A stretch of 15,998 bases of DNA, taken from positions 1 to 15,998 of the forward strand of contig JAESQH010000217.1 of NCBI GenBank assembly GCA_016765235.1, given 5' to 3'. The notes beneath the pieces were generated by a model, which worked only from the letters and a program-made list of their open reading frames with translations, ran no database searches and was not told the origin of the DNA. Positions 14,508-15,998 of the stretch are shown here, in pieces. The translations under genes and the position numbers were made by a program. How positions within the stretch are numbered: the first letter of the stretch is position 1; each line of letters opens with the position of its first letter. This stretch comes from Paracoccaceae bacterium (GTDB taxonomy: Bacteria > Pseudomonadota > Alphaproteobacteria > Rhodobacterales > Rhodobacteraceae).

Positions 14508-15881
14508 ATGTCTAACCTCGAAGCCATCCTTTCAAAAGCCAACGACAGCCAACCAGCCGCGCTTGAACGCCTGTTTGAACTGCTACGGATCGAAAGCATC
14601 TCGACCGACTCGGCCTATGCAGCTGAGTGCGTGAAGGCCGCCGATTGGCTGGTGGCACAGCTTAACGACATCGGTTTCACCGCATCAAGGCGCGATACAG
14701 ACGGCCACCCGATGGTCGTGGCCCATTCCGGTGGCGAGGGCCAGCACATATTGTTCTATGGCCACTACGACGTTCAACCAGTTGACCCGCTAGACCTGTG
14801 GGACCGCCCGCCGTTCAACCCCGCGATAGAAGACACACCCAAAGGCAAAGTCATTCGCGCACGTGGAGCCTCCGACGGCAAAGGCCAACTGATGACGTTT
14901 GTGGAGGCATGCCGCGCCTGGAAAGATGTCACCGGCGAACTACCGGGCAACATTTCAATCCTATTCGTGGGCGAAGAAGAAAGCGCCTCGCCGTCCCTCG
15001 TGCCGTTTCTGACGCAACATGCGGATGAACTTAAAGCCGATTTTGCATTGGTATGTGACACAGGACTTTGGGATTCCGACACGCCTGCCATCACGACCAT
15101 GTTGCGCGGACTTGTTGCTGAAGATTTCACCATCCACGCCGCCAACCGCGATTTGCATTCCGGAAAATACGGTGGCCCTGCGATCAATCCGATCCGCGTG
15201 CTGACCCGCATCCTCGGTGGGCTCCACGATGATACAGGACGCGTGACGTTACCGGATTTCTATGAAGGCGTTCCGCGCATAAGCAATTCGCTGAAAGCCA
15301 AATGGGATGCGCTGAATTTCGACACAGAAGGGTTCCTAAGCGATGTCGGCCTAACGACGCCCGCTGGCGAAGACGGGTTCACCACGATGGAACAAATCTG
15401 GTGTCGCCCGACCTGCGATATCAACGGCATCAGCGGCGGATATACAGGCGAAGGTTTCAAAACCGTTCTACCGGCAGAAGCCCACGCTAAAGTCAGCTTC
15501 CGCCTCGTTGGCACCCAAGACCCCAAGGCCATCAGCGCTACGTTCCGCAAATACATCACCGACAACCTGCCGGAAGATTGCACAGTAACCTTCCATTCCG
15601 AAGATCGCGCCGCCGCTACAAACCTGCCAATCGATGCCCCTGAATTCGCCCTCGCCCACAAAGCGTTAAGCGACGAGTGGCCAAATGAAGCCATGTTCAT
15701 CGGCATGGGCGGTTCCATCCCTATCGTCGGGCATTTTCAAGAAATCCTCGGCATGGACTCGGTGCTCATAGGTTTTGGTCAAGAGAACGACCAAATTCAT
15801 TCACCCAATGAAAAATACGATGTCCGCAGTTTCGAAAAAGGCACCCGCAGCTGGATAAGGGTTCTACACGCACTGCAATAG
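14508..15881 (+). CDS. M20 family zinc peptidase (dipeptidase, ArgE/DapE/CPG2-like)
   Basis: A 457-residue M20 metallopeptidase. The di-zinc site is complete: His86 and Asp88 (FYGHYDVQP), bridging Asp123 (ASDGKG), catalytic Glu156 with Glu157 (VGEEESAS), Asp184 (VCDTG) and His431 (NDQIHSPNE). His217 (RDLHSGKYGG) lies at the start of the inserted dimerisation domain. The overall pattern (GHYDVQPVDPLDLWDRPPF) is that of M20 dipeptidases annotated as acting on short peptides, not DapE or ArgE proper. There is no signal peptide, so it is probably cytoplasmic and recycles peptides. The ribosome site GGAG is 7 bases upstream of the ATG. It follows mnmA by 53 bases on the same strand and may be co-transcribed. 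The exact substrate cannot be told from the sequence. Confidence 0.92.
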   Translation: MSNLEAILSKANDSQPAALERLFELLRIESISTDSAYAAECVKAADWLVAQLNDIGFTASRRDTDGHPMVVAHSGGEGQHILFYGHYDVQPVDPLDLWDRPPFNPAIEDTPKGKVIRARGASDGKGQLMTFVEACRAWKDVTGELPGNISILFVGEEESASPSLVPFLTQHADELKADFALVCDTGLWDSDTPAITTMLRGLVAEDFTIHAANRDLHSGKYGGPAINPIRVLTRILGGLHDDTGRVTLPDFYEGVPRISNSLKAKWDALNFDTEGFLSDVGLTTPAGEDGFTTMEQIWCRPTCDINGISGGYTGEGFKTVLPAEAHAKVSFRLVGTQDPKAISATFRKYITDNLPEDCTVTFHSEDRAAATNLPIDAPEFALAHKALSDEWPNEAMFIGMGGSIPIVGHFQEILGMDSVLIGFGQENDQIHSPNEKYDVRSFEKGTRSWIRVLHALQ

Positions 15882-15895
15882 TATAAATCACTACC

Positions 15896-15979
15896 GCCGA
15901 GCGAAGCGAGGCCTCGCCCAACGGGAGCGGGCCGTCGTTTGGCGTGCCAAACAACGGCACTGACGGGCGGGAGCCACCC
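15896..15979. repeat. Palindrome-rich element downstream of the M20 gene (candidate dispersed repeat)
   Basis: Contains the perfect 12-base palindrome GCGAGGCCTCGC (15906-15917), then a long hairpin with 13-base arms (15931-15943 and 15946-15958; one mismatch, centre GT), then a GC-rich tail with GGGCGGGAGCC resembling GGGAGCGGGCC at 15923-15933. It is non-coding, strongly structured and much more GC-rich than the flanks. This is the look of a mosaic intergenic repeat. I see no second copy in this window. It could also end transcription of the peptidase gene, though no T-run follows. Confidence 0.5.
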
Positions 15980-15998
15980 TTTGATCTGAAACCAACAC

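Noticed and set aside
14774..15211. Long - strand ORFs opposite the M20 peptidase, and similar ones opposite gyrA, trmFO and mnmA
   Set aside because: They are shadows of well-identified genes, with no family motifs and no ribosome sites.
1..15998. tRNA, rRNA, CRISPR, insertion sequence, prophage or toxin-antitoxin signals
   Set aside because: All longer stretches are explained by housekeeping genes. The few gaps show no cloverleaf, direct-repeat array, terminal inverted repeats or transposase remnants.

Overview
The window reads as chromosomal core sequence from an alphaproteobacterium, most likely a marine Rhodobacterales (Roseobacter-type) species. This rests on: a CtrA response regulator preceded on its strand by a SciP/DUF1153 protein; a folate-dependent TrmFO; a NifU/IscU-like protein divergent from a stand-alone hisI; an M23 peptidase overlapping a bactofilin; and a GTTC-N7-GTTC motif of the alphaproteobacterial LexA type. 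I see no rRNA, tRNA, CRISPR array, transposase, prophage or toxin-antitoxin gene.

Left block (+ strand, 1-7493). The 3' part of a coiled-coil M23 (LytM-type) endopeptidase gene overlaps a bactofilin gene, and a strong intrinsic terminator follows. Next come gyrA, then trmFO overlapping gluQRS (two tRNA-modification enzymes). hisI lies on the - strand, its 3' end overlapping that of gluQRS. It is divergent from an Fe-S scaffold-like gene that starts at TTG.

Middle block (- strand, 7456-13202). In transcription order: sciP, ctrA, ligA, recG, and then an unlisted 40-codon membrane-peptide ORF. The small ORF has its own apparent unit: a perfect GTTC-N7-GTTC box touching a TTGACA -35 just past the recG stop, a Shine-Dalgarno sequence, and a strong intrinsic terminator lying inside the 3' end of the opposing Fe-S gene. 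By architecture it resembles SOS-induced small membrane division inhibitors such as Caulobacter SidA, but homology cannot be claimed from the sequence alone. It is the most interesting item in the window.

Right block (+ strand, 13321-15998). mnmA (tRNA 2-thiolation) is followed by an M20 zinc peptidase and then a dense palindromic element at the window edge that looks like part of a dispersed repeat.

Regulation. Two CtrA-box-like sites share the 10-mer GTTAACCAGA. One sits over the -35 region of the ctrA promoter, the other between sciP and mnmA. This suggests autoregulation of ctrA and CtrA control of sciP, with SciP acting back on CtrA. The DNA-repair enzymes LigA and RecG follow ctrA on the same strand with no terminator that I can see between them, so read-through from the cell-cycle regulator is possible.
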